This document shows positions 1 through 6,271 of a DNA stretch of 8,857 nt, piece after piece. The stretch lies in assembly GCA_946540705.1 (NCBI GenBank), contig CAMNJD010000496.1, forward strand, positions 1-8,857, written 5' to 3'. Positions within the stretch are counted from its first letter, which is position 1, and each line of letters starts with the position of its first letter. This stretch comes from an uncultured Ruminococcus sp. (GTDB lineage Bacteria > Bacillota > Clostridia > Oscillospirales > Ruminococcaceae). Made by a program: the position numbers and the translations under genes. A model generated the notes under the pieces. That model did no database searches and was not told the origin of the DNA. It saw only the letters and a list, made by a program, of their open reading frames with translations.

Positions 1-21
1 CTTTTCTTATAGCGGGATTCC

Positions 22-65
22 AAAGGGATAGCATCCCTTTGGCGGGGTATGGGGCAGCGCCCCAT
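22..65. repeat. Tandem perfect hairpins with AGC triloops (REP-like element)
   Basis: Two perfect hairpins stand 8 nt apart. The first has 8-bp arms AAAGGGAT (22-29) and ATCCCTTT (33-40). The second has 7-bp arms ATGGGGC (49-55) and GCCCCAT (59-65). Both have the same 3-nt loop, AGC. A third hairpin of similar design (73-85) begins the 94-bp repeat that follows, so all three probably belong to one dispersed intergenic element. There is no coding signal. Bases 1-21 show nothing I can interpret. That the element is dispersed is inferred from the inverted partner at the far end of the window. Confidence 0.6.
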
Positions 66-71
66 TATAAT

Positions 72-165
72 CATCGCGCAGCGATACCTTATTCTATTTA
101 ACCGTTCTAAACCACCTTTTTTGTGCGAGAATCCACCCAAATCTTTATTAGCCCTAAAAAAGCAA
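72..165 (+). repeat. Left copy of a 94-bp inverted repeat
   Basis: This 94-bp stretch matches the reverse complement of 8746-8839 at 90 of 94 positions with no gaps. It starts with a perfect hairpin, ATCGC (73-77), loop GCA, GCGAT (81-85). One of the four differences (position 79) falls in that loop, so the stem is kept. The rest is an AT-rich tail of about 80 bp ending in an A-rich run (156-161). On the minus strand this run gives the T-tract next to the hairpin at 166-201. It reads into the window, and the right copy also points inward. It has no recombinase gene and no obvious target-site duplication. Confidence 0.85.
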
Positions 166-201
166 TGCCCCGGAGCGATCGTGTCAGATCACTTCGGGGC
201 A
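152..201 (-). terminator. Hairpin plus T-rich tract, minus strand
   Basis: TGCCCCG (166-172) pairs with CGGGGCA (195-201). An inner helix, AGCGATC (174-180) with GATCACT (187-193), has one mismatch. Read on the minus strand the stem is followed by TTGCTTTTTT (165 to 156), a plausible intrinsic terminator that would back up the one at 232-264. Its T-tract is contributed by the 94-bp repeat element. Confidence 0.5.
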
Positions 202-231
202 TCATTCTGTTTGTGCCGCGCTCCGCAGGGC

Positions 232-264
232 AAAAAAATGAGCGCTGCACTTGCTGCACAGCGC
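232..264 (-). terminator. Intrinsic terminator of the candidate small RNA
   Basis: On the minus strand, GCGCTG (264-259) pairs with CAGCGC (247-242) over an 11-nt loop. After TCA come seven T residues (238-232). This is a textbook Rho-independent terminator about 95 nt downstream of a strong minus-strand promoter. Confidence 0.7.
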
Positions 265-357
265 CTCTGAGGAAAGAGGTTTTATTGTACCGGTGTACCA
301 ATCCGGAAACAATTACAACGGTCATGCTCCCATGATACCGCTCAGGCCTTGCCTGAT
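232..357 (-). ncRNA. Candidate structured small RNA of about 126 nt
   Basis: A near-consensus promoter (364-392) fires leftward with a predicted start near 357, and an intrinsic terminator ends near 232. Between them, reading the minus strand, are four hairpins. The first is TCAGGC-AAG-GCCTGA (356-342). The second is CGGT/ACCG with an inner CATG/CATG (340-319). The third is ATT-GTAC closing an ACCG loop (302-284). The fourth is CCTCT/AGAGG (279-264), directly abutting the terminator stem. The only ORF on this strand starts 4 nt after a GGGAG, runs through the terminator into the repeat, and matches nothing I know, so a non-coding RNA is the simpler reading. I do not recognise the family: 6S, SRP, tmRNA and RNase P signatures are absent. 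It could instead be an attenuated leader of a gene to the left of the window. Confidence 0.6.
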
Positions 358-363
358 GTTCCT

Positions 364-392
364 ATTATAGCCGATGATTCCAAAAATGACAA
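364..392 (-). promoter_or_regulatory. Near-consensus housekeeping promoter for the small RNA
   Basis: On the minus strand there is a -35 box TTGTCA (392-387; five of six consensus bases), a 17-nt spacer and a perfect -10 box TATAAT (369-364). The predicted start is about 357. This is the best sigma-70/sigma-A type promoter in the window, and it diverges from the xylanase promoter. Confidence 0.75.
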
Positions 393-572
393 TTCAGTAT
401 TTGCAGATTTACAGCACAAAATGCAGTTTAATTAAGATTTGGCCAACACTACGAAAATATAACAAAATTGTGCAATAACCATGTACTATATGTCAGATTC
501 GCTGTATTTAATAGCAGAGCGTAAAGTTTTAACTTTGAAATATACAGATAGTATTAGAGTATGCCGTGAATA
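393..572. other. AT-rich divergent intergenic stretch
   Basis: This spacer between the leftward small-RNA promoter and the rightward xylanase promoters is strongly AT-rich and has no credible ORF. It contains an 8-bp palindrome, TTGGCCAA (439-446), with no recognised function. It could hold regulator sites for either promoter, but I see no repeated operator motif. Confidence 0.5.
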
Positions 573-602
573 CCATATGTTTTTGCTTATATAGTCTATA
601 AA
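573..602 (+). promoter_or_regulatory. Possible upstream second xylanase promoter
   Basis: TTGCTT (573-578), an 18-nt spacer, then TATAAA (597-602). Its -35 box is identical to that of the better promoter just downstream, so tandem promoters are possible. The evidence is weak because the region is AT-rich. Confidence 0.3.
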
Positions 603-613
603 GAAAAACCTAT

Positions 614-642
614 TTGCTTTTTGCACAAAAATATGCTATGAT
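614..642 (+). promoter_or_regulatory. Xylanase gene promoter
   Basis: The -35 box TTGCTT (614-619), a 17-nt spacer and the -10 box TATGAT (637-642) predict a start near 649 and a 5' leader of about 70 nt. The leader contains CAGGG (650-654) complementary to CCCTG (673-677), then an AGGGGGA Shine-Dalgarno (707-713). Confidence 0.6.
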
Positions 643-718
643 AAAAGCACAGGGAACAACGAACCGGCAAAGCCCTGAAAGAGGAACAGCAATCGCAGCA
701 TTGGATAGGGGGATTACA

Positions 719-3118
719 ATGAAAGCGAGAAAATTACTTGCGGGGGTCTTATCCGCCGCTATGACACTCTCAGCACTGACCGTCATGCCGAACTTCATGG
801 CATCCGCTGAGACTTTGATCGACAATACGTTCGACCGCAACTACGACGGCTGGTACGCAACCAACCCGGCACAGCAGCTCATCGCGGATGCATCCGCAGC
901 GCACAACTCAGACCGCGGCATGATCGTCACCGACCGCCGCTCTCCGGAGGACGGCGCGGAGTCCGAAAAGGGCTACTACATTGAAGGCGGCATCAAATAC
1001 GATTACAGCGTGTTCGTCAAGGCTGACACCGACGAGCATTTCAAGCTGAAGCTCACATGGCGCTACCCGGACAACACGACCGATTCCGCAGTGATCGCGG
1101 AGGTTTACGGCAAGGCAGGCGAGTGGGAGCAGCTCAGCACAAAATATAAGGCACCGGATGACACGGTTGACCTGAAGCTGACCCTGACGACCGATTCCGA
1201 CAACGACTTCTGCTTCGACGAGTTCAAGGTCGTCGGCAAAACCGCTTATCACAGCGAGGCGGAGATTCAGGCTGCTGCGGCTTCTGTCGGTCTGAAGGAT
1301 ATCTACGCAAATCACTTCCGCGTCGGCACCTGCATGCCGAACGGCGCGCTGAACAACAGCACGATCACCGGCATCATCATGAAGGACTTTAACTCCGTGA
1401 CCTGCGAGAACGAGCTGAAGCCGAGCGATACGCTCGTGCAGAACGGCTCCTCCGATACGGACATCAAGGTTTCGCTGAACAATGCGTCCCGCATCATCGA
1501 CTTCTGCATCCAGCACAACATCGCAATGCGCGGACACACTTTTGTGTGGCACAGCCAGACGCCGAGCTGGTTCTTTAAGCAGAACTTCTCCGGCAACTGG
1601 ACTGACAAGGACACCATGAACAAGCGCATGGAGAGCTACATCAAGAATATGTTTGCTGCGATCGAGCAGCAGTATCCTGACCTGAATCTCTATGCTTACG
1701 ACGTCTGCAATGAGTGCGTCGCGGACGGTCAGTCCGGCGGTCCCCGTCAGGCAGGCGACAACAACCAGCAGCAGGGCACTTCCGCATGGGTCTCCGTTTA
1801 CGGCGACAACAGCTTCATTAAAAACGCATTCACTTATGCAAAGAAGTACCGCCCGGAAGGCTGCAAGCTGTTCTACAATGACTACAACGAATATGAGACT
1901 GCCAAGATGAACGGCATTCTCAAGATTCTGAGAGATCTGAAGTCCGCTGATCTGATCGACGGCATGGGCATGCAGTCTCACGTTACTCCGCAGTATACCA
2001 GCGTCAGCACATATGTCAATGCGCTGAATACTTATGCAGATACCCTCGGCTGTGTGCATATCACCGAGCTGGATATCGCAAATGCACCGGCTGACTTCTA
2101 CGGCGGCATCATGGAGGCTGCACTGCAGCGTCCGGAAGTCGAAGCGTTTGTCGTCTGGGGCACGACCGACAGCACGAGCTGGCGCAGCAACACCAATCCG
2201 CTGCTCTATAACGGTCAGGGTCAGCCCAAGGAGGCTTACAACCGCCTCGCAGGCATGCTGCCTGAGTCCGAGTGGGGCGACGGCGACAACCCTGTGACCG
2301 GCGGCAAGGAGATCAAGCCGATTGAACCCGACGCAGACGGCTGCTACTTCCACGCGACATTTGAATCCGGCACCGATAGCTGGAGCAACAGAGGCTCTTC
2401 CAAGGTCGCTCAGACCAGCGGCGGCTATGAGAGCAGCGGCGCTCTGGCAGTCACCGGCAGAACCGATACATGGAACGGTGCATCCACTTCGCTCCGCACT
2501 ACCGTGTTCAAGCCCGGCGAGACTTACAGCTTCGGCGCAATGGTCAAGTACACCACCGGTGAAGCGACGGAAGGCATCAAGATGACGCTTCAGTACACCG
2601 ATGCAGACGGAAAAGAACAGTATTCTGAGGTCGCAACAGTTACCGCTGCAAAGGGCGAATGGACTGTGATCCAGAATTTAAGCTATCAGATTCCTGAGGG
2701 CGCATCCGGCCTCCTGCTTTACATCGAGACACCGGATGAGGGCGGCAGCCTGATCGACTTCACGGTCGATGAAGCCTACGGCGGCCTTGAGGGTGCAAAC
2801 CCGCTCAAGGGTGCAATCAAGGAAACGACTACCACTACCACTACAACCACAACGACCACGACAACAACCACGACCACCACGACTTCTTCGCAGCCGGAGC
2901 AGGTCAAGCCTTCCCTGATCGGCGATGTGGACCTCAGCGGTGAGGTGAATGTCATGGATGCAGTTCTGATGGCACGAATTGTCGGTGATGATTCGACACT
3001 CCCCGTGCTGACGAATGTTGCGAAGGCGAATTCGGATGTCAATGCGGACGGCAAGACGGATGGCAATGATCTTGCGAGGATCATGCAGTATCTTGCCCGT
3101 TACATCGACAAGCTCTGA
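719..3118 (+). CDS. Secreted cellulosomal GH10 endo-xylanase (CBM22-like, GH10, CBM22, dockerin)
   Basis: This 799-residue enzyme should cut the beta-1,4-xylan backbone outside the cell while docked on a cellulosome scaffoldin. A signal peptide covers residues 1-30, with likely cleavage after Ala-Ser-Ala. Residues 31-173 form a CBM22-like module and 178-514 a GH10 barrel. The barrel shows the family landmarks RGHTFVWHSQTPSW, YDVCNE with acid/base Glu332, and ITELD with nucleophile Glu450. Acid/base and nucleophile are assigned by family motif. A second CBM22 spans about 543-688. Residues 703-722 are 20 consecutive Thr, and a type I dockerin closes the protein (735-799), with calcium-loop residues D736/D738/N744/D747 and D773/N775/D777/D781/D784. 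The ATG at 719 is chosen because AGGGGGA lies 5 nt upstream and a signal peptide follows directly; the frame is open further upstream, but only through the promoter. A strong terminator follows, so it is probably monocistronic. Confidence 0.95.
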   Translation: MKARKLLAGVLSAAMTLSALTVMPNFMASAETLIDNTFDRNYDGWYATNPAQQLIADASAAHNSDRGMIVTDRRSPEDGAESEKGYYIEGGIKYDYSVFVKADTDEHFKLKLTWRYPDNTTDSAVIAEVYGKAGEWEQLSTKYKAPDDTVDLKLTLTTDSDNDFCFDEFKVVGKTAYHSEAEIQAAAASVGLKDIYANHFRVGTCMPNGALNNSTITGIIMKDFNSVTCENELKPSDTLVQNGSSDTDIKVSLNNASRIIDFCIQHNIAMRGHTFVWHSQTPSWFFKQNFSGNWTDKDTMNKRMESYIKNMFAAIEQQYPDLNLYAYDVCNECVADGQSGGPRQAGDNNQQQGTSAWVSVYGDNSFIKNAFTYAKKYRPEGCKLFYNDYNEYETAKMNGILKILRDLKSADLIDGMGMQSHVTPQYTSVSTYVNALNTYADTLGCVHITELDIANAPADFYGGIMEAALQRPEVEAFVVWGTTDSTSWRSNTNPLLYNGQGQPKEAYNRLAGMLPESEWGDGDNPVTGGKEIKPIEPDADGCYFHATFESGTDSWSNRGSSKVAQTSGGYESSGALAVTGRTDTWNGASTSLRTTVFKPGETYSFGAMVKYTTGEATEGIKMTLQYTDADGKEQYSEVATVTAAKGEWTVIQNLSYQIPEGASGLLLYIETPDEGGSLIDFTVDEAYGGLEGANPLKGAIKETTTTTTTTTTTTTTTTTTTTSSQPEQVKPSLIGDVDLSGEVNVMDAVLMARIVGDDSTLPVLTNVAKANSDVNADGKTDGNDLARIMQYLARYIDKL
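2825..2884 (+). repeat. Poly-threonine linker tract, 20 ACN codons
   Basis: Twenty consecutive Thr codons (7 ACC, 5 ACG, 4 ACA, 4 ACT) link the second CBM22 to the dockerin. All four synonymous codons are mixed, so the tract is uniform at the protein level but not a simple DNA repeat. Such linkers are flexible, and in this kind of protein they may be O-glycosylated (inference). Confidence 0.9.
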
Positions 3119-3133
3119 ACCAAGTTCCCCCTA

Positions 3134-3189
3134 AGTGGCGTGTCGGGCTGGTGATTCACCCTCCCGACCCGACACCCACTCTTCTTTTT
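3134..3189 (+). terminator. Strong intrinsic terminator after the xylanase gene
   Basis: The hairpin begins 16 nt after the stop codon. AGTGG (3134-3138) and GTGTCGGG (3140-3147) pair with CCCGACAC (3168-3175) and CCACT (3176-3180), leaving one bulged C. The loop holds a further GGTG/CACC helix. CTTCTTTTT (3181-3189) follows. Confidence 0.8.
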
Positions 3190-3202
3190 CCGCTCCGTGC
3201 GC

Positions 3203-3431
3203 GGTGCCGATTCGTGAATGGAACGAACGGCAGGATACAGCTTACTGCCCGACCGCAAGCCTTGACATCAGCATTCAGGCGAACGGAAGTGGGTGCCGAT
3301 TCGTGAATGGAACGAACGGCAGGACACAGCTTACTGCCCGACCGCAAGCCTTGACATCAGCATTCAGGCGAACGGAAGTGGGTGCCGGTTCGTGTATGGA
3401 ACGAACGGCAGGACACAGCTTACTGCCCGAC
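3203..3431. repeat. 89-bp tandem repeat, about 2.6 copies
   Basis: Units run 3203-3291, 3292-3380 and 3381-3431 (partial, 51 bp). The first two differ at one position, and the third has two further changes before it stops matching. The 89-bp period is not a multiple of three and throws the reading frame, arguing against coding. Each full unit can form three hairpins: CCG-TTCG/CGAA-CGG with a bulge, GGCAG/CTGCC, and GCC-TGA/TCA-GGC. All three differences seen among units lie in a bulge or loop (A to G in the bulge and A to T in the loop of the first hairpin; T to C in the loop of the second). It lies between the xylanase terminator and the deacetylase gene, and I know no matching family. Confidence 0.85.
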
Positions 3432-3497
3432 GGGGCGAAATGCTCCGGCGGCGGAATATTGGAAACACAGTGCATGCAGGCGGGTCACTCACCCGCC
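3432..3497 (+). promoter_or_regulatory. Hairpins upstream of the deacetylase gene
   Basis: After the repeats, CGGGGC (3431-3436) can pair with GCTCCG (3442-3447, one G-U). A perfect 7-bp hairpin, GGCGGGT (3479-3485), loop CACTC, ACCCGCC (3491-3497), follows. Neither has a T-tract, so they are not clear terminators; they may structure a leader RNA. From 3498 to 3580 the sequence is A-rich, with only a weak TATACA (3545-3550) that lacks a good -35 box. Confidence 0.4.
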
Positions 3498-3570
3498 TCT
3501 CTGCAAACAGACAACTGCAAGAAAAAGAAATCAAAAACATAGGGTATACAATTTCATAAAGAGAAAAGGG

Positions 3571-3589
3571 GTTGACATATATGGTCAAC
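3571..3589 (+). promoter_or_regulatory. Dyad enclosing the deacetylase start codon
   Basis: GTTGAC (3571-3576) and GTCAAC (3584-3589) are perfect inverted 6-mers separated by 7 nt that include the ATG at 3581. In RNA this would be a 6-bp hairpin with the start codon in the loop, and in DNA a possible operator. The function is inferred. Confidence 0.4.
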
Positions 3590-5032
3590 AAAAAGCGCTT
3601 GTTCGCCAGAGCGGCCTGCGTTTCTGTGATCGCACTGGTTTGTACCGCCGCTGCGATTCCGGCGACTGCCGGTCAGAAACTGCTGAACGCATCGTTTGAA
3701 TCGACGACTGACGGCTTTGGAGCCAGAAGCAATGAAACAGTTGCGCGGTCCAATGCACAGGCCTATGACGGCAGCTACAGCCTGAAAGTTTCCAATCGCA
3801 CTGAGGCATGGAACGGTGCGGCAGTCCTGCTGGATAACGGCTGGACCTCCGGCAGCACCTATGCGTTCTCCTGTGCGGTATACCAGTCCTCCGGTGCAGA
3901 TGTTGAAATGAAGCTCTCGCTTCAGTACAGCGACGGCACCGACACACAATATGTGCAGATATCGGCAGGCTCTGTTCCGAGTGATACATGGACGGTTCTC
4001 TCGAATCCGGCCTATGAGATCCCGGCAGGCGCATCCAGCCGTTATCTATATATTGAGACAGTCGAGAGCCTCTGTGACTTCTACGTAGACGCAGTAACAT
4101 CTGAGATCCCAACGCAGTACGCAAAAGGAGATGTCAATCATGATGAGGCAGTTGACGGAAAGGACCTGCGGGAAATGATTTCGTTCCTGCAAGGCCGGCA
4201 AGCGGTGGTTGAACTTGACACAGCAGACATGAACAGTGACGGCAAAATCAACGCAATCGACTTAACAATTCTTCGCAAGCATCTGCTATTCCCGGCACGC
4301 TACACTACTACAACGACAACAACGACCACAACCACCACGGCAACAACCGCTAAGCCGCAGCTCCAGCCCGGCCAGTGGTATAATACAGCCGATGTTTCCT
4401 GGATCAACGGCAGAAAGACCGTTGCGCTCAGCTTCGATGACGGCCCTGTCAGCAATGACAACGCGAACCGCATTCATGCTGCGCTGTCCAAGGAGGGCTT
4501 CCACGCAACCTTCTTCTACATCGGCAAGCAGATCAACGGCAGTAATCAGAGCGAGATCCTGAAGGCTGAATCGCTCGGCTTCGAGGTCGCGAACCATACA
4601 TGGAATCACGATGACCTGAAGTACGCGGATCAGTACAAGATCGAGACAGAGTATCAGCAGTGCAAGGATAAGCTCAACAGCGTCCTGGGCGTCAACCGCG
4701 ACTATCTGGTGCGTCTGCCGTTTCTCGGCTACAGCGACAATGTCGGCAAGTACATGCCGGCACCGTGCCCCAACTGCGGGATCGACTCCGCCGACTGGAA
4801 TCGTGCAACGACCGATCAGATCGTACAGAAGATCAAGTCGGCTGCACAGAACGGCTCCCTGAACGGTCAGGTCGTGCTGATGCACGAGACTGAGCCCGCG
4901 TCGGTCGCAGCAGTCGAGCAGCTCTGCCCGTGGCTTGCACAGAACGGCTATGCAGTCGTGACTGTTTCCGAGATGTTCAAGGTGAACAACAAGGAAATGT
5001 ACAACGGAAAGGTTTACAACAACTGCTGGTAA
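3581..5032 (+). CDS. Secreted cellulosomal CE4 polysaccharide deacetylase, probably acetylxylan esterase
   Basis: This 483-residue protein has a signal peptide (1-30), a CBM22 module (about 32-172), an internal dockerin (183-240), 12 Thr residues (242-253), and a C-terminal CE4 deacetylase domain from about 265. The CE4 motifs are present: FDDGP with D286 and D287, the metal-binding H339 and H343 in NHTWNH, R378 in RLP, D402/D405/W406 in DSADW, and H435 in LMHE. They predict an active metal-dependent deacetylase. The CBM22 and the xylanase neighbour point to acetylated xylan rather than peptidoglycan or chitin; this is inference. Dockerin loop residues are D184/N186/D188/D195 and D216/N218/D220/N224/D227. 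The ATG at 3581 is preferred over an in-frame TTG at 3572 because AAAGGGG ends 9 nt upstream of it. No strong promoter was found, so read-through from the xylanase is possible. Confidence 0.92.
   Translation: MVNKKRLFARAACVSVIALVCTAAAIPATAGQKLLNASFESTTDGFGARSNETVARSNAQAYDGSYSLKVSNRTEAWNGAAVLLDNGWTSGSTYAFSCAVYQSSGADVEMKLSLQYSDGTDTQYVQISAGSVPSDTWTVLSNPAYEIPAGASSRYLYIETVESLCDFYVDAVTSEIPTQYAKGDVNHDEAVDGKDLREMISFLQGRQAVVELDTADMNSDGKINAIDLTILRKHLLFPARYTTTTTTTTTTTTATTAKPQLQPGQWYNTADVSWINGRKTVALSFDDGPVSNDNANRIHAALSKEGFHATFFYIGKQINGSNQSEILKAESLGFEVANHTWNHDDLKYADQYKIETEYQQCKDKLNSVLGVNRDYLVRLPFLGYSDNVGKYMPAPCPNCGIDSADWNRATTDQIVQKIKSAAQNGSLNGQVVLMHETEPASVAAVEQLCPWLAQNGYAVVTVSEMFKVNNKEMYNGKVYNNCW
4304..4339 (+). 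repeat. Poly-threonine linker tract, 12 ACN codons
   Basis: Twelve Thr codons (4 ACA, 3 ACG, 3 ACC, 2 ACT), then Ala-Thr-Thr-Ala, join the internal dockerin to the CE4 domain. It is a shorter version of the linker in the neighbouring xylanase. Confidence 0.9.
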
Positions 5033-5093
5033 GACCGGCACCTCTCAAAAATGCCTGATATCATTCCCTCAAGATATGCTACTCCAGCAGTCA

Positions 5094-5124
5094 AGCACCT
5101 GCTTTTACCCGGCAGGTGCTTTGC
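5094..5124 (+). terminator. Terminator after the deacetylase gene
   Basis: AGCACCTGC (5094-5102) pairs perfectly with GCAGGTGCT (5112-5120) over a 9-nt loop. A short T stretch interrupted by G and C follows, so the stem is strong but the T-tract modest. It lies about 60 nt after the stop codon. Confidence 0.6.
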
Positions 5125-5185
5125 TGCATTTTGTGCAGGATGCGCCCGGGCGGTGAGCGATGCTGCTGCTTTCCCGTGCGCATGC

Positions 5186-5237
5186 AAAAAGCACCCCGCC
5201 GCAGTCCGTTTGTGAGACTGTCCGGCGGGGTGCTTTT
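5186..5237. terminator. Bidirectional terminator between convergent transcripts
   Basis: An 11-bp perfect stem, GCACCCCGCCG (5191-5201) with CGGCGGGGTGC (5223-5233), has an inner AGTC/GACT helix and is flanked by five A on the left and four T on the right. It lies 28 nt beyond the stop codon of the minus-strand operon and works on paper in both directions. Together with the hairpin at 5094 it insulates the deacetylase gene from the operon. Confidence 0.85.
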
Positions 5238-5265
5238 GATCTGTTCTGTTCTGTCCGGATGCGGA

Positions 5266-6249
5266 TTACGGTGCAGCCGTCGTTGTGACATCCGAGGCGG
5301 CGGGCTCATCAACGCCCAGACCGCTCGAACTCTGCTGGTAGAAGGTCTTTTTGAGGGATTCCTTGAAATCATCCCGCACAACATACATGCCGCTCTGTTC
5401 ATCGCAGATGATGCTGACAGCGCGTGCAGGTGCGGTGGCATAAAGGAATACGTAGCTGATCGCGTGCTTGTGGTCGGAAAAATCCATTGCGGTGATATCG
5501 GTTGTCACATCGTTGATGAACGAGTGGTAGTAGTTATCGAGGTTTGAGCCGATGCGCTTGCCGTCACACTGATTCAGAAGCTGCGAAACGGAAAGGCCGA
5601 TGGTCGTGCAGCGGTCGGTTTCCTTACCGTAGCGGGTGCTGGTCAGCAGCGTTTCAAACTGCTTGTTGTCGAGCTGCACCGAAACACCGTCATCGACGCG
5701 GCGCAGACCCTGATCCTTGATCGGGGAAGGATAGGAGACATTGCCGATGACATTGACGAGCTTTTCAAAGCCCTCGCTGTCCATCATGATATAGCGGTCG
5801 ATCTTCTGATCCAGCGCTTCGCCGACGGCATTCTTCACGGCATCGAGGCCGTGGTTGATGAGGCAGCTTTCGGCGGTCATGAGCTTGCCCTCATGCGCGA
5901 CCTGAAGCTCCAGCGGGATGCCGATGCAGAATTCCTGCTTTCGGACCGGGTCAAAGTGCAGCATCATCATTGCCGTCTTGCGGTCGGGATGCTCGGGATC
6001 ATCCGGGTCGAGGATAAACAGGATCGAATTGATGTCGTTGTCGGAAATGCCCGTGACGGCTGCCTGCATGGGCTGCAGCTCGGTGTCGTCCTCCATGAGC
6101 TTGTTATAGCAGTACAGTGCAACGCCGCCGAACACGAACAGGGATAACAGAACCGTGAGCATGAACGGGATTGCCGTTGCGCCGGGCTTTTGCCGCCGCC
6201 GGAAAAGATATTTTGCCATAATGCGTTTGCAGTGCATGCGGGAATGCAT
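5266..6249 (-). CDS. Membrane-anchored LCP (LytR-CpsA-Psr)-like protein, degenerate active site
   Basis: This 327-residue protein has a basic N-terminus (R17-R19), one transmembrane segment (about 26-48) and an extracellular domain, ending in a Thr/Ala-rich tail. The layout resembles LCP proteins, which transfer glycopolymers from lipid carriers to the cell wall. Family-like stretches are MMMLHFDP (94-101), GIPLEL (110-115), the D151-Y153 region and the following GFEKLVNVIGNV block. Key arginines look lost: the usual SIPRD reads GIPLE, and the RxR motif reads TRYG (205-208). It may therefore be non-catalytic, or a related family. The start at 6249 follows AAAGGAG at 11 nt; Met11 is an alternative. 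The last gene of the operon, it starts 22 nt after the preceding stop and is followed by a strong terminator. Confidence 0.6.
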   Translation of the reverse strand: MHSRMHCKRIMAKYLFRRRQKPGATAIPFMLTVLLSLFVFGGVALYCYNKLMEDDTELQPMQAAVTGISDNDINSILFILDPDDPEHPDRKTAMMMLHFDPVRKQEFCIGIPLELQVAHEGKLMTAESCLINHGLDAVKNAVGEALDQKIDRYIMMDSEGFEKLVNVIGNVSYPSPIKDQGLRRVDDGVSVQLDNKQFETLLTSTRYGKETDRCTTIGLSVSQLLNQCDGKRIGSNLDNYYHSFINDVTTDITAMDFSDHKHAISYVFLYATAPARAVSIICDEQSGMYVVRDDFKESLKKTFYQQSSSGLGVDEPAASDVTTTAAP

Positions 6250-6271
6250 GCGGACTGCGGCTCCTTTCGTT

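Noticed and set aside
107..325. 72-codon minus-strand ORF over the candidate small RNA
   Set aside because: Its start follows the nearest purine-rich sequence by too little, it passes through an intrinsic terminator, and its last third is translation of the repeat element.
614..718. Upstream extension of the xylanase reading frame to a TTG at 614
   Set aside because: The TTG is the first triplet of the likely -35 box, and the stretch has no signal peptide character. The ATG at 719 has a good ribosome-binding site and an immediate signal sequence.
643..718. Class I cyclic-di-GMP (GEMM) riboswitch
   Set aside because: Only GCACAGGG and GCAAAGCC resemble it. The conserved GGGCAAACC-type segment, tetraloop and receptor are not present in the right order.
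908..2353. Long 481-codon antisense ORF opposite the xylanase
   Set aside because: It is a GC-rich shadow of the xylanase codons and looks like no known protein; the plus-strand GH10 assignment is certain.
3254..3366. TTGACA inside each 89-bp unit as a -35 box
   Set aside because: The sequence 16 to 18 nt downstream is GC-rich with no -10-like hexamer.
3203..3431. CRISPR array
   Set aside because: The units are contiguous 89-bp repeats with no unique spacers and no cas genes nearby.
3135..3559. Overlapping ORFs of 88 to 135 codons in the repeat region
   Set aside because: They exist because the 89-bp repeat is free of stops in several frames. There is no ribosome-binding site, no recognisable domain, and the repeat period breaks the frame.
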